Below are positions 22,317 to 35,819 of a DNA stretch of 64,000 nucleotides, one piece after another. How positions within the stretch are numbered: position 1 is the stretch's first letter; every line of letters starts with the position of its first letter. The notes below the pieces were generated by a model. The model had not been told where the DNA came from. It saw nothing but the letters and a program-made list of their open reading frames with translations, and did no database searches. This stretch comes from Takakia lepidozioides (lineage: Eukaryota > Streptophyta > Takakiopsida > Takakiales > Takakiaceae), in NCBI GenBank assembly GCA_030704615.1, contig CM060732.1, positions 14,940,001 to 15,004,000 on the forward strand. The letters are read 5' to 3'. The translations under genes were made by a program, and so were the position numbers.

Positions 22317-22560
22317 AGGGAAGATGCTTGCGTTGCAGGCGCAATCATCCTCCCAACCATTGCAACATCACCCTCTTCATTGTCAAGTCCTTTTGTTTTG
22401 ACACATCCTGGAGGTCATTTGGAGTTTCATTTTTCTTCTCTCGGGTTTCCACTACTCAACAGGCCAATGCAGAAGTGCTTGGGAGATGCTTGCGTTGCCA
22501 CAAGCATCCTCCCATGCACTGCGACACCTCACTGTTTGAATCATGCCCTCATTTTTGCCT
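22317..22560 (+). repeat. two direct copies of a GAGATGCTTGCGTTGC block
   Basis: A segment with GATGCTTGCGTTGC, a short spacer and CATCCTCCCA occurs near 22,319-22,355 and again near 22,480-22,515, each followed by related CA- and TC-rich DNA. It flanks the CACTA-like terminus and may be duplicated host DNA. Confidence 0.6.
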
Positions 22561-22719
22561 TACATTGTTCTGTTTGCAGACCCGCGCCTCTGATGCAATT
22601 TGTCTTGTGGGTGAAGGCAAGCTACAGTGGCTCAGAAAAGTCCACTGTGTGGCCTACACAAGACGTCCCAAGGTTTTGCAAAATTTTGATTTAATGATTA
22701 TGGGAAAATTATAGTCGTT

Positions 22720-24989
22720 AGATTCATCCATGCTGAAAGATATGAATCATCTAAAGTTGACAGTAACAAACACTATGGCATTATTTATATTTCTCCTAGA
22801 AAAAGATATTATTCTTATTTTCTTATTTTATCTCCTATATTTTACATTTTTGCGAGCCACTTGCAACGACTAAATCGGCGGAGACTACGTTTGCGTGCCT
22901 TATTTGAAGTGCGGAGTGCGGAAATTCATCCGGGATGGAGGATGTAAAGTGCGCCGATAGTGTATTGCCACCACACTTACTCACATTAATTGGCTAACAT
23001 TCTCCTTAACTACACACTGTTGCAAGTGTAGCCACCAAGGGCCAGCGGGAAGTAGCATAGAGCCACGATGACATAGGCTGCTTTCGCTCCTTTCCACATG
23101 GGCATAGATGTCGGTTCTTTGAGGGTGGTCGGCAGTGTTCCCTGCAGGTGAGGAATATTTTGGAATCTGTGCAAAAAAATAGAGTGAAAGTGCATTACAC
23201 ATTAATTGCTGGGACAACTATTTCTGGAGGTCGATTTGATGGCAATACCCTTGATCTGACGTTATATCGCATAGTGGGACTCACACTACTCTTCATCTAC
23301 ATGAATGTACCTTTTAGTGAAGTAAGTCCATTGTTTTACTTTGTTTTCATGCATTCATGTACTTTGGCAAAAATCAGTTTTTCGAGGCTTACAATAATAT
23401 ATAGAAGTAAGAAATTTCACTCGTTTGATGTTTTCTATAGGACTTTAGTATCTGTAAGAGTAGAGCAATAGTAATATGAGTCCCTTTTATTTTTCTAAGT
23501 GAGTGCAAAAAGTCCAGGGCAGTTGCAGGGTAGAGTGGACCAAAAGCGGCAGATTCGAGCCCACGCGCCTCCCATCATCCATAAGCCAATAGGCCAATGC
23601 TCTAAGAGCAGAATAATCAACAATGTTCTTAACTATCTTGACTTCCTCGTTTCCATGGAAGTCCATTTCCAAATTTAAATTTAACGATTGTTCCCCAAAT
23701 AATTTCAAATGATGATAGATGATGATATATTTAACATTTTTAGTAAAGGGTTTTACCTCAAACATCAAAGATAATTTTTACTGTAATTTTTAGTATTTAA
23801 TTTGAATAACACTTGATATATCAAAAGTTAATTTCAACGGATAATTTCAACGGATTTTTTCCATATTACACCTGACGCACCTTTCCTACGTCATTCTACA
23901 CCTCTTTAGAAAAGGTAAAAATCCCAAAATCCCCTTATTTGAAAAAATATGGACAAATGAAAATTGAGCTATTTTTTAAAATATAAATTAGTCCATAGCT
24001 CTTTATCTTTTATTTATTTTTCCATATGAAAGTGGATTTGGGGAGTATTCAAAAAAGTGCACCTCTAAACTGTTTTCCATTGTGCATTTTCACAAGTGTA
24101 CATTATGTTTATTTGGTCCATAAGTTTGTATGTTCTAACAATTACAGTCCACAATTACTCCTTTGAAAGTCCATATCTCTTCACTACAAAAACTTTTTGG
24201 GAATCTAACAATTGGGATATCGTCCCATTGTAGATAAGAACCTTACTACATAGAAATTGCAATGAAATTTTAAATTGTCGAATTTTTATAGGTGACACTA
24301 TCAAGGGGGGTCACCGCAAAAACTGCACAATTACGCAGTTTTGGTCCACCCTAGCCTGCTATAACAGTCCATAACACCTTTTTTTGTGGACTGTGGCACT
24401 GTCGTATTTTCTAAAGTCCATTACTTCGACAAATCAACTTCATTTCTTGGTGAGAGTTTCATTCTATGCATGCAAGGCAGCAGAGCGACATCTCTTTACA
24501 TTCGAGGGGGATGCAGATTTATACTCTCACGTGATAGCTCATTTCCACGAGCCTCGAGGGCTCCTCATCTGCCACGCAAACAAAATACATTGTCGTTACC
24601 GAGCCCTTGTCATTGAAAAGATATGGACATAGATGGGTATTTGGAGGTTTCTAGGCCATGTAATTGGAAATTCGACGCCATATTTCCAAAAATGGCCCCC
24701 ACAACTGCTACTATTGGAACTCGGTTTTCTGGAAGATCTGCAAATTTTTTCTTGCCGCCATCTTATTATGGATTCTATTTCGACATTGGACTGCCACGGG
24801 ACGTCAACGAATATCCAGAAGTCCATAATGTGTTTGAAAGAGATTACTTTAATATTGCCTGTCTCATTCCTGAAAATTTGGGGTGCATCTCCCATAACCT
24901 TCATCTTTAAAATTAAAATATGCACACATACATGAAGTGGGTTAAGTTAACTAGACTGCATGATATGTGGTTCGGTATTTTTTACATGT
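22720..24989. other. no gene seen; AT-rich 3' flank of the polymerase gene
   Basis: Long AT-rich stretches with many stops in every frame. Short frames (for example 23,148-23,471 and 24,384-24,632) lack motifs. The downstream flank of the polymerase gene lies at the right end. Confidence 0.45.
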
Positions 24990-27900
24990 TCACTTAGCAG
25001 CATACCAATTTGAAGCATAATCAGCATCAACAGCCAGGGCCACATCTAAAAAGTTTCTTCCACTGAAAGGATGCATCATGGCATGTACAACTAAGTCCTT
25101 TGCAACCTGGACAGACTCTGTAGGCCCCTCCAAAATGACTTCATCATGTACCTGTCCATCCAGGCACATCAGTACTTGGATAGCCCTTCCTGTTACAATC
25201 AGAGAGTCCATTGATGTACCATGGAAACATGTATGTGTATGGACAAATAGAACCATAAGCAGACAAACAGGGTTGGTCTTCAAACTTGTAATCAAATTTT
25301 AGGATTGATCCATGTCCCAACTAATTAATATGGTTAGATCAAATGCAAACGTTATGAGAAGGGGCCAAGGCAAATGACCTGAAGCAGCAGTTTCCATCCA
25401 AGCTCACGAAGGGTCTCGTTGCAGTTGATCTCCAGCATGGCACACATTGCCACATCAGCCGCACTTCCCTGCTCACATTCACAAACCAAAACTCTAAAAT
25501 ACGTTCTCAGCACCTGTAATAGAACTAAAGCACTTGCTCAAGCAGCTACATGCCATAAGCTGAGATACAAGAGAAGCAACGGCTTCATGGCAGCAATGTG
25601 GCATACAATTAATCTTCAGATCTTCTCCCTACCCTGATCAGCAACTGTGAGAGTGTCCAATCCGGAATAAGTATGAACAAATAACAAGAACTACCTGTAC
25701 AGGTGTATTAATGGCAGCACGCTCCATATGAGAACGCAGGAACGCATTGAAGGAGTTGATATCAGGAAGATGTCGTGTTCTGCCCAGCAATGTACGGACA
25801 TGCAGAGTTCGGTGTGCTTCCTCTATCCGTTCTTTTTGCCAGGCCATCACTTCAGGCCTGTCTCTGTACCATAGGTCAAGGGTGGACTTTGCTTCGTCTA
25901 AGCTCACCTGTCTCTCCAAGGGACAAATTGATTCATCACACACAGCCAATCCAAATCACATCATCACGAGACTGATTTACGTAGTCAGCACCCTGTGTGT
26001 AAACTTCATCTACAGAATTGACTTTTCAGGTACATGCTGGAGAGAAGCTGTTGACACACTACGAATCTACATACATGATGCCCCTGGCCTTCCCGTAATG
26101 AGTCTAATGTTTACAAAACCTGTTCAGAAGTTAGTTTGGAAATTGCAGGAATTAAACTACCAAGATGAGTTCTGTGGAAGCCAACATCATGGCTTATACT
26201 CTAAATGGAAGTAGAGGCCATTAAGTGGAAAGCAACCGAAGCAGGAAGGACAAAAGAGGAGGTGTGATGGTCCTTATCTCACCTTCCAATCCTTTGAAAG
26301 GCCTTGCGCAGTTTTACCATATGCAATGGAAAAATTTAGCATTTTGGCTTTTCTTCTTTCTGATGCAAACATGTCCTGGAAAAGGAGACAGAAGTTTTAC
26401 GACGACACTGTAATCTTAGTACTGCATTCAGTACATACCTTAAGCATAATTTATAAATGCAGAATCTAAAAAAACCATTCAACCTCAGTCGCCAACCCAA
26501 TCTTTTATCAGACACTTGAGGACTTGTTTGGCTTATCCAGATTGCTTCCAAAATGTTTATCAAAAGAAATTTTCAAAGCCACTTGAGACAAAACATAAAA
26601 ACATGCCAAACGGTAATTTGCGAGTAGGCCCTTAAGGTTGAGTGAGCTTGGCCTGCAAGCAAAAGGTAATGCTCCAACAAAAATTTTAGACACTACATCG
26701 CGTAAATGCTAAGGGGTGTGTGATAATGAAGACCCACTTTGAGGAGAGGAACTGGAGATTTCTTTTCCCCAGGTTGGGGATCCCATTCAAGCAGCACTGT
26801 GCCCTTCTCCACAGCGTCACGTACATGGCCATACATGTTCATGGCCGTTCTGGAATGGAAGTCCCCACCAGCTATGAATGCATCTTTCATACTGCGGCAC
26901 TTTGCTAAATGGGCCAATATCCGAAGCTCCAACTGAAATATCACAATAGAAGAACTGTTAGATTGTAAGACTTTTGCCATAACCTTGCGGCCATAGACCT
27001 AAGAACTGTTAGGGAGAGAGAGACAGTGCCTGTACAACCTGATAGGAGAGAGGAGGAAGACTCCTGCCGAAACAAGCGTAACTTATGCTGTCACTTCACC
27101 GTGAAGGACTACTGCCTTCCGTTTGGAATGTGGACACCTTCTAAGAGCCAAAACCGGGGCAATGCAGTTGCCCAAACCTCCCAAGGACTCAAAAGTCCCG
27201 AGGTACCTAAACATTAGGTATCCGGCTAACCCAACTACCCCCCTTGTTTAGCTGGGTTGGCTATAATGGGTGACAACCAGCATACACCCGTGTGGCTTTG
27301 TAAGGCGGCCTTGTGCCCTAACCACTGGGTCATCTGCTGAATGCTCAACCTGATAGGAGGAAACATGCATAACCCTCCAGGAGGGATTGAAATTCCAAGA
27401 TTTTGCCCCAGAAATAATAACTCTGCCACAGGAGCGTGGGCTCACCATTGATTGAAATTCAGGTTCTTTGAATCAATGTCATCACCTGTACTCATGCAGT
27501 TCATATAGCTTCCTCGTTCAAATCCTTAAGTCCTCTGTTTCTGGTCTGCTTCTCAACTTCCTCCCGGTGCAAATTTTTCTCCTGCTATGGGCATGATTGG
27601 GTTTTGACCCTTGGCTGCTAGTGTAGGGATCTGTATTTTCAGATTCTTTGAAAAAGGTTGTCATAACTCAGGGCTTTGGCCAGCCTTGTGCAGTTAGGAT
27701 GGTCCACTCTGGTTGCTGCTCCAATTTAAGTCTCCCCTTGTTGGGTCACTCCAAGTAGGGATATAGACAGTCATTAAAGGTTGTTCCCCTGTTCATCATG
27801 GACAAGAAAAATGCAGGAAAGGAACAAGAAACACAAGGAGGACATGGGATTAGCAAATCTATCCATGGCTCTAAAATTTTGAGTTCTAGAGCCAACCCCA

Positions 27901-30900
27901 AGTTGAGTCCATACCTGCCCATAGTCAGCAACAATGAGAGACTTTCCAGGACCAGCGACAAATGCTTGCCGTATTTTATATCGATCCTTCTCCAAGGCTG
28001 GTTGATTCTGCAGAATATGCATGATTTAGAGATGAGTCTTAACCATCAAATACTTCAGGAAGAAACCTTTGCGTACAGATAGGAAAGGAGAAAAACACTG
28101 AAATTCTTGACCTTTTTTCCTGCGATGGGTAATGCCTCGGAGACAGGTAGGGCATTCACCTAGCAGAGATGCCAGGTGCATGCATGGACCCTGATACAGG
28201 CCAATCGTCCAGCCTGTTCGCAAGCTATTTGTCCTGCTTACACAATCGCCTCACCATAGTCTTCCTAGCAACAGGCTACAGAGGAACACACACATGTGTC
28301 CACTAATTCAAGGACCTGCAGTACAATTGGATTCTCAGCCATCTAGAAGTAAACACTAACCCACACAGGAGATTCTCCGGGCGTTAACAGAACTGTACAA
28401 TCACAAACTTCTGCAGCTGACTTACAGTATACCAACAATTTTTTTTGAGTTTACAGCAATTGCTCTAATATAGAATAGTAAGTACACCTGCAGACTTGGC
28501 CGTCTGGCAGACAACCGTCCAGTTTCAGTGTTGATGTTCAGAGAGCAATGAACACGCCCATCCTTCTCACTTTTTATGTCACCTCCCTGCCGACCACCAA
28601 ACCAACTCCTATGTAACATGGAATCAAGACAAACAATTACCAGAAAGAGAGAGGGAAAGACAAAGATTTGGCACTAACATGCCGATCCATCTAGAAGCAT
28701 CCCAATGACTTCACCTCAAAGTTTCCAACTGGAGTGTAAGATGCCACAGACTTTAATTGATACAACTTAACTTTGTCATAACGGCCTGTTCAGAAGGAGA
28801 ATATTCTAGGTCTGTTATTGCACCATGAGCGCAACCTGTGTTGAAATGCAAGCGTGGAATGAAAGAACAGCCAGACATGAAATATTGAGAAGTCTTAAGC
28901 TCCATCTTGTGACTCTATCACCAGGTCTGCTTCAGTCCTTGCACCAACCGATTCTGATATTTATACAGCTGCAGATTCCAAAGGTCCTCGAAATGCGGTC
29001 TAAACATGACAACTAGATTCATCTGTTAGAGGATGGTAGTTATACCTATTTTCAAGTTGCTTAAATAATCACGAAAAACTCATCTGCATGCTCACTTCAA
29101 TGCTACAAAAGTGCACATTCTGGTGCAACTCATGAGAATTAGGTGGCTAATCCTGCCACCTGAGTCTAGTGGTTGAAGACACCAGAGGAACAATTTAGAG
29201 CTACGCTTCAGCAAACAGTCTTAAGACGAAACCCTCTGCAAAGATCACAATATCACCAATACCATTGGCTAGGGACCTTGAGTATGTTTAAAAAAAATGC
29301 TGGACCTGCAAAGGCTGAATAAAATTGGAAATGAGAGTGTTGATCGACGCCACTTCACACAGTGCTGTCAATGCCATGCAGGCTTGCTGGCCTTCCTCAC
29401 CCCCCCCGAAGGCAGCATATGCCTTTCCATACACCGAAAAGTCCTCCACCTTGTTTCCCTTAATACCTTCTGAAGTCAGTACACCCTCATCTGCTGTGCT
29501 GATCTCTATTAGATCCTCATCTTCAGCCTCAGCATCCAAGAGAGTGTAGTCCATTGCAATTTTGCCCGCAAGTGCCTACAACCAGAACTACATATGAGAA
29601 GGTAGAAAAAGAAGAAGGAAATAAGAAAAGTAGAATGAGGTGACTGAAGTCTAGGACTGTGGCTGCACCATTTTAATGGAAAATGCTGCAAGTAGCATCA
29701 GCTTTGCAGGCCTCAGGGCATGGTACAGATTTTTGAGGTATCTGCCATAATATCTGTCACCCATATACAAAAAGCAAGAAACGTCAAACAAGTTTTCCAA
29801 CTCCACCTCTTCTGGAGCAGGATTACCTTCAGCGCAGCACCACCCACAGCTGGCCACCCAGCACACGTATAGGTATCAATGGGAATGTTTACTTCCAGAG
29901 CTCGTATCACAATGGGACGTGTCTTCTTTGGGACCTTTTTGCCCTCCTCTATGTGTCCGTCAGTATTGGGTACATTAAATACACGCTCCATAGGCAGCAC
30001 TTGTCCTGAATCTCTCCTGTTATCAGCATAATTCTCACATGTCTTAAGCAACATCTAATCAAACTGTAGATTCATCAAAAACTAATGAGATTATAAAGAG
30101 AACAGATACCGTCTGGGGAGAAAGATAAAGGGCATCATTTGGAACTGCTGCAATGGTGGGACACTGCTGGGTAAAACACGGGAGCTGCTGTTATGCGCCA
30201 TCATGATTTCATCATGACCTAACCTCTCTGCCTTTCCTCCATTAGAGAGTATGCTTTGCTGGATTCAACCAAGCAGGCAAACTCTCACCACCACTCCCCA
30301 TACTGGTCACAATGGTAATGTAGTATAAACGTTTTGCCAACAGTAAGAGAAATGAAATGAAATGAAATGGTGCTTTATAACGTCCGCGGAAAGCTCATAG
30401 AGCTTATGGGACAAAATGGAAGGAAGAACATGAGAGAAAATAGGAAAACCAGAGTCAGAGCAAAGAACTATTGTTCGAGTGATTGTCTAAGGGTGAAGGC
30501 CTCGTGCAGGTAGGCTGCCAAACATTTCTGATCCTCATAGTGGAAGACTTCAGTGGGAGATTGGGTTCCACGGAATATACAATGGAATCTCCCACGGATC
30601 TCATAGTATAGGAAATGAAATGAAATGAAATGGTGCTTTATAACGTCCGCGGAAAGCTCGTAGAGCTTATGGGACAGAATGGAAGAAAACATGAGAGAGG
30701 AACAAATCCAGAAACCACAATTAATGTTCTAGCGATTGTCTAAGGGTGAAGGCCGTAGGTAGGCTGCCAAGCATTTTTGATCCTCATAGTGAAAGACATC
30801 AGTGAGAGTTTGGGTTCCACTGAATAAACAGTGGAATCTCCCACGGATCTCGTAGTATAGAGGGCAGTAGAAGAAGAAGTGTTCTTCAGTTTCAATTTCC

Positions 30901-33900
30901 TTGCTGCGCCCTATGCAAGCTGGACATAGGCGGTCCTCCCGTTGCAGGTTTTCCCATCTGCCAGTCTCTATCCGTAGGTTGTGGGAACCCACCCTGAACC
31001 GCCCCAATGCCCTCAAGAGGGAAGGAGATAAGGGTGCTGAAAGGTAATTTGGTCTCAAGATTCTATCATCGCGGAGCACCAAGAATGTCTCTCGATAGAA
31101 GTGGAGCTTTGTCGTGAGATTGGGTAGCATCCAAGTTCTCTTGACATGTAATTCCATAAGCTCTCTCCGAATGAGTCTGTTGCGGTCATGTCTGGATGTG
31201 ATGTCCACCTCATCTGGGAGAGCAAGGCTTCTGACATGGATTGACTGTAGAGGACATGTCAAACAGTATAACAAGAACGGAAAGATACAATCTTCTAGAC
31301 CTATTGCACGACAAGGCACCTGTTTGACGTGCCTCCAAAAAGAAGTTGGCGGATTTGTGCATCGCTCCCAACATTCATGTATATAGCATCCGGACAGTAT
31401 TTCGCTGCCCACTTGCGGAAGCGGCTAACTGATATTTGCTGTTGGCCAAGTGCAATTTTCTCAACTTCAGCCAAATGATTGCAGTCCACTAGCATTCCTT
31501 TTGCCTCCATCTGCACCAAGAGTTCCCCAAATGGTTGCCAATACTTTTCATAGAAGTCATACATAGACCCGTCCTCTCCAAAATCAACCACACTCCATCG
31601 TGTTTTTTTCAGTTTGTCTTGAAGGCTTTGCCAGAGACGCCAAGTGCACACAGCATCAAATGCCGAATAGTGAATCCACAGCTCGCGCCACTCTTTCCCC
31701 CGCTGAAGTTCTTCAACAGGAGGAATGACTTTCAGCTTTCCCTCAGTGCCATCCTTGCGCATGTTTGGCTTCCCAAATAGGTCTTTCATTGACTGTTTTC
31801 CAGCAAGTATCTTGGGTTCATCGTTTTCTGAGAAGGCTGCGTAGCTAGTCATTAATTTCTTATCAGATGTAAGTGCCTCAAGCGAGTAGCCCCCTTGCGT
31901 GCCTCGGCGAGCTGAATCCCAAAGGCGTGCTAGATGCATGGTGTCTGCGTAGAAGCCTTCTGAATGTATTCCATGTCTGCTTAGAACATGCCTATCAAAG
32001 CTGTAGTTATGCCACACCTGCAATCCCCATGTACGGCTAAGAAAGGCAACCAAGAAAGCACACACAATGTCTTTCTGTCTTCATGTCAGAAACAAAATCC
32101 ATTACACAACTCCCAGGTAAAGGGAGAAGTCAAGATACTCTATGGTGTTTATGCATTAGGAGAGATAGAAACCATGACCCTAACAGGACCCTTGCATCTG
32201 TAACATACAAAATCAGACAGTAAAAGTACCTTCTTGATCAAGGGACTCTCAAAATAAGGTCTGAAGGCACTCAAGACCTCTTCACCTCCATCCAGAACAT
32301 CAACCCAGAGGCGGTTCTTGCCTTCTCCAAAGTTGGTACTTGGCCCACAATAAATGCTGAGACAAGTGATGCGTCCATGTCCAACCGGACTTTCTTTCTT
32401 TACATCTATACCTGCCACCTGCTTACCCATGAAGGTATCATACACCATTCAAAATATTCAAACCACCTTCAATCAGCAACTGCACTAAGCTGCAGATTAA
32501 AATAATATCAAAACACACATTTTGAGTGGTGTTTAATCCTGGCTTTAAATATTCCTAACCATCAATCAGATTTCACAACTTCCCCTACGGATAGAAGTAC
32601 CAATAGAAAAGGAAGAGAACATGCCTCAGTATCACAAGCATGCACCAAGTCCTTGTATTCTCCCATCAGCTGCTCAACTACCACCTCGGCCTTTGCCACA
32701 CTGTCAATAACCATCACTTTGTCATTGTTAACTGGTGGTTGACCAACTTCAGCTTCTTTGGCATGGACCCCTGCTAGCTGGTCTTTTGCAATCATGACAT
32801 CCAGAGTTTTAAGCACTTCAATCCTAGCTTCCTTTTGGTGCTGTACTGGACCTTGGACCCTCTGAACCGGCTTTGTTCGTTCACTGCCTAATTTCAAATC
32901 CTTGGTTTCTTCCTTGCGAAGATTTGAATGCTTTGGGGAAAGCTTCAAATGATAGTCATTTCGTAGAAACCCAGTTGATTTCATTTCCCTCTCAGGAAAC
33001 ATGTTCCCTGCCTGGTATGGTCCACCAATATCCTCAGAAGAGGGTGTAACTCGAACCATTGGCTTATCCTCCAGTGGAATCACACCAGCAGCCCTTGCCT
33101 CACTCCCTGCAGGTGAGGCCCTCAGGCCCTTACTAGGATAAGTCCCCAGTTTCTGAGCTGCTTGAACCCAGGCTTCCCCAGGGTTGCATTGGATGGTATT
33201 CAGTGCCACTCTGTGTGAAGTGACAGAACTAGAAAATGAGGCACCATACAGAGAATTTCTTTGTCGCAGCTGCTCCGACCCCTGATGATGGATGACCAAA
33301 TCATGCTGCCTATCATTAACCTTCACCGGAAGTTCGACTTGCTGGCATGTTTGTCTACAGGCCAGGTGCACACAACATGTCAATACAGTGTGCATACAGA
33401 TAAGCAAAGCTCTACCAGCTCTGTCATTGGGCTGACCATAGTAGCAGTGAGGCCTATGGTAAAATCCAATTACATCAAGTCATGAGAAGCACCTAATTTT
33501 TGGGATTAACCTGAACAACAATCCTCTTGCAAGATGGATGGTTTTTGATACCATCCTGTACATGTCGAATGTATGAGAGGAGCCTTTCTCATCAGCTAAC
33601 AAAACCCTAAACCCTGAACCCTTTCCCATCCCTCCTTTCATTCTATAGACAATGTGCACGAGGCTGACATATCGTTGAACCGTAAGCTTAATTGCAACAT
33701 GAAACAAGCAACTCCCTGCTGGTCATTATTGTAACATGTCTCATTGTACATTCCTCAAGTCTCCTGCGTGCAAATCACCACAATCACAACAACTGCACGA
33801 ACCAAGACAAACATCTTCGGCCCAAGGAGACTGGAGTTCTGTCTGCCATACTACAAGTAACAATTATGTCCCCACAGGCTTTGACAACGAGGATTTAATC

Positions 33901-34448
33901 CACACTGTAGGCAGAAATAAGCAACAACAAGGACCCCGGCGTGGTGACAGGACCCCTTGTTTGCTACCACACTTTATAGAGAGACGAGTCATAGGCCCGT
34001 TATGAAGTAAATCGAATTGAACTGAGCAGAGCAGCGTTGCCCTGCTGCGATTTTGAGCACCTAAATGATATTGGTTTGTGCTTCCTAGCCAGAATTGAAC
34101 GACAATGCCTTGTTTACAGTGTCCTCCCTTCTCAACCAGGAGTCAGTTAAGCATAAGTAGAAATTGAGCCATCTGCATTGTCCAATACATGTCGCAGTCC
34201 GGAGAGCTCACCAAGGGACTTTCATGACCTTATGAACTGAGGAATAAAAGCGCCTTTTAACTGTCAACTTACATGTCACTGAGCTCAGCCTCTGTTGAAT
34301 TGGTGGACTTCCTGAAATACTTGGGAGGATCCTCAGGCGGATGCAGAAATGACAGAGACGAGTGATGGCAAAAAAACGTAGAGGGGCGTGGCAGGCGGGG
34401 GTTGGAGAACAGGCCCAGCCCAGCCGCTGACCCTTGCATGCTCACCAT
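24990..34448 (-). CDS. POP: plant organellar DNA polymerase I-like (POP), 13 exons, about 1,065 aa
   Basis: Family-A DNA polymerase that replicates and repairs plastid and mitochondrial DNA in plants. Exons on the minus strand: 34448-34273, 33354-32625, 32418-32230, 32017-31320, 30016-29827, 29575-29306, 28586-28488, 28007-27915, 26932-26738, 26375-26283, 25907-25695, 25468-25379, 25151-24990. All phases join and total 3,198 nt. Exon 1 gives a Ser/Pro/Arg-rich, acid-poor N terminus like a transit peptide; the start at 34,448 is one of several nearby Met codons. Exonuclease motifs: CDTE|VAGIDV (exons 2-3), NYSFDRH, DTMHLARL. Polymerase motifs: LNINTETGRLSARRPSLQ, motif A VADYGQ|LELR, motif B RRKAKMLNFSIAYGK, motif C VHDEVILEGP. 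Length matches the family (about 1,030-1,050 aa). The exon 2 donor is GC instead of GT. It appears intact. Confidence 0.93.
30354..31250 (-). mobile_element. LINE 3' end, two nested copies in a polymerase intron
   Basis: The intron between exons 4 and 5 of the polymerase gene holds, in sense with it, a LINE C-terminal region: RFRVGSHNLRIETGRW, then CPACIGRSKEIETEEHFFFYCP (a CCHC-type zinc finger). It ends in a 3' tail of repeated TTTCA units (30,607-30,625). A second, shorter copy of the same 3' end lies at 30,354-30,606 with its own TTTCA tail. Both are 5'-truncated, as expected of target-primed insertion. The frame reaching from the LINE into exon 4 is fortuitous. Confidence 0.75.
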
Positions 34449-35414
34449 CCCCATCACCCTCCCCACCAATCTACCCCCTCCAGTGTACACTCCTCCGCTT
34501 GCCGTCTCTCTCTCTGTCTCTCTCTCAACCCACCTCCTCCTCCGTCTCTCTAGGCTCGTCCACCGCAATCTTCAGCTCACGCCGCCTCCTACCGTCTTGT
34601 CTCTGCATGGATGGGCACAGGGACAACGAAGAAGCTGGCGGCGTTCCCTTGCTCGGTGGCTGCTTCCTCCCCTTCCAGTGTTTTAGGTGTGTAGGTAGCA
34701 CATTTTTATTAGAGAAATCCTCTCGCTCACTTGCGCAATTTCATCCATTTGCAACACTGCCTAATACATCACCATAGACCCGTTTATGGATCACATTTCC
34801 GTCTCGTCATAAACATCACCCTCGCAAATCTTTGCACGACAGTTATGACAAAGTCCCAACTGATTCAGCGTCAGATCCGGAGTCTCTATGCTCTATGATG
34901 TGATTTCTGATGTTGGGAATTGGGTAGGTTATTGTCGAAGAAAATTTGACACCCAGCTGACAAAGGGTATATCCTAGTAGGTATTACTAATTAGAGGCTT
35001 CAGAAAAACAACCCAACAGCGATAAAAGGTCGTTGCACGCATTGGGGCTGAGCTTGAGTCAGCTAGAGAATGTAAAATGTGGGCCCTAAATCACATACCG
35101 TCTGGATTTTAATGACTGCTGCCTTAACGGCACCATTGAAGCTTGGGCACGGTGGTCCGTCTCATGTCCTAGTTGCTCGTAAGCAACCTCCGCCTGCCAA
35201 TATCACCGCTCCACTCTCACACCTTACATTATAATCCCATTGTGAATGGGAATATCTGAAAGTTTATCTAACCTCCACAGGAGTAAGCTGTTATCGACTT
35301 GCTATAAACTTGTCAGCTTCCTTATGGTGTGGACAAAGTCTTAAGCTTATTTACTAAGAATGTGTTCATCAGTGAGATGTAGAAACCGTCCTTTACAGTG
35401 AAAGTAGTACAGTG
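34449..35414. other. 5' flank of the polymerase gene; no other gene seen
   Basis: Read on the minus strand the first 120 bp are GA-rich (GAGAGAGACAGAGAGAGA-type), common in plant 5' leaders. No convincing TATA element was picked out. The rest is non-coding. Confidence 0.4.
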
Positions 35415-35479
35415 TCAGCCAATCTTTCCTTCAACATAGAACTTTATACGATGCTCAGAAGTTAGCAATACATGCCTAA

Positions 35480-35819
35480 ACATACCAACGGTCAGCTTCA
35501 CTTGCTCGGGCATCAGCCTCATGTGTGCCCTCTGGCATTCCAGGGAGGCTTCTGCTTGCAAAGCTGCAATGGTCTTGGCCTGGTTGTCCAAGAGGAGGAT
35601 TTGTGACTTCACTCTCTCCCTCAGCTCTGCTGCTTCCTCAGCAGCTCTTTGGGAAGATGCTGAGAGAGCCTTCAGAGCTCCTTCCAAGTCTTTCCTCTCA
35701 TTTCTCCCAGTGCCTTTTCCTTGGCTGCCTCGCGCACCACCCAAAGCTGCACGCCAAATGAGAAACATACAGTCCCTGACATGCACATAGGATCCTGCTG
35801 CTTCAAAGATGACAAACAA
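35480..35819 (-). CDS. coiled-coil exon of an unrecognised gene
   Basis: The minus strand has a good acceptor near 35,747 (GGCGTGCAG) and donor near 35,478 (GAGCAA|GTGAAG) bounding an open stretch. It encodes a Gly/Arg-rich start and then heptad-patterned helix: DLEGALKALSASSQRAAEEA, then LRERVKSQILLLDNQAKTI. This is a typical coiled coil, but I cannot name the protein, and no partner exons were recognised on either side. It could be a lone relic exon. Confidence 0.35.

Noticed and set aside
21680-22714. Long frames (226 and 310 codons) across the palindrome region
   Set aside because: GC-rich repeats and poly-T produce Arg/Lys-rich text; both strands are open equally and no domain is visible.
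24180-24200. CACTACAAAAAC as a CACTA terminus
   Set aside because: No subterminal repeats, partner end or target duplication were seen; the word alone is too short.
30729-31412. 227-codon frame reaching into polymerase exon 4
   Set aside because: The LINE C-terminal frame merely runs on through intron and exon sequence in a frame different from the polymerase.
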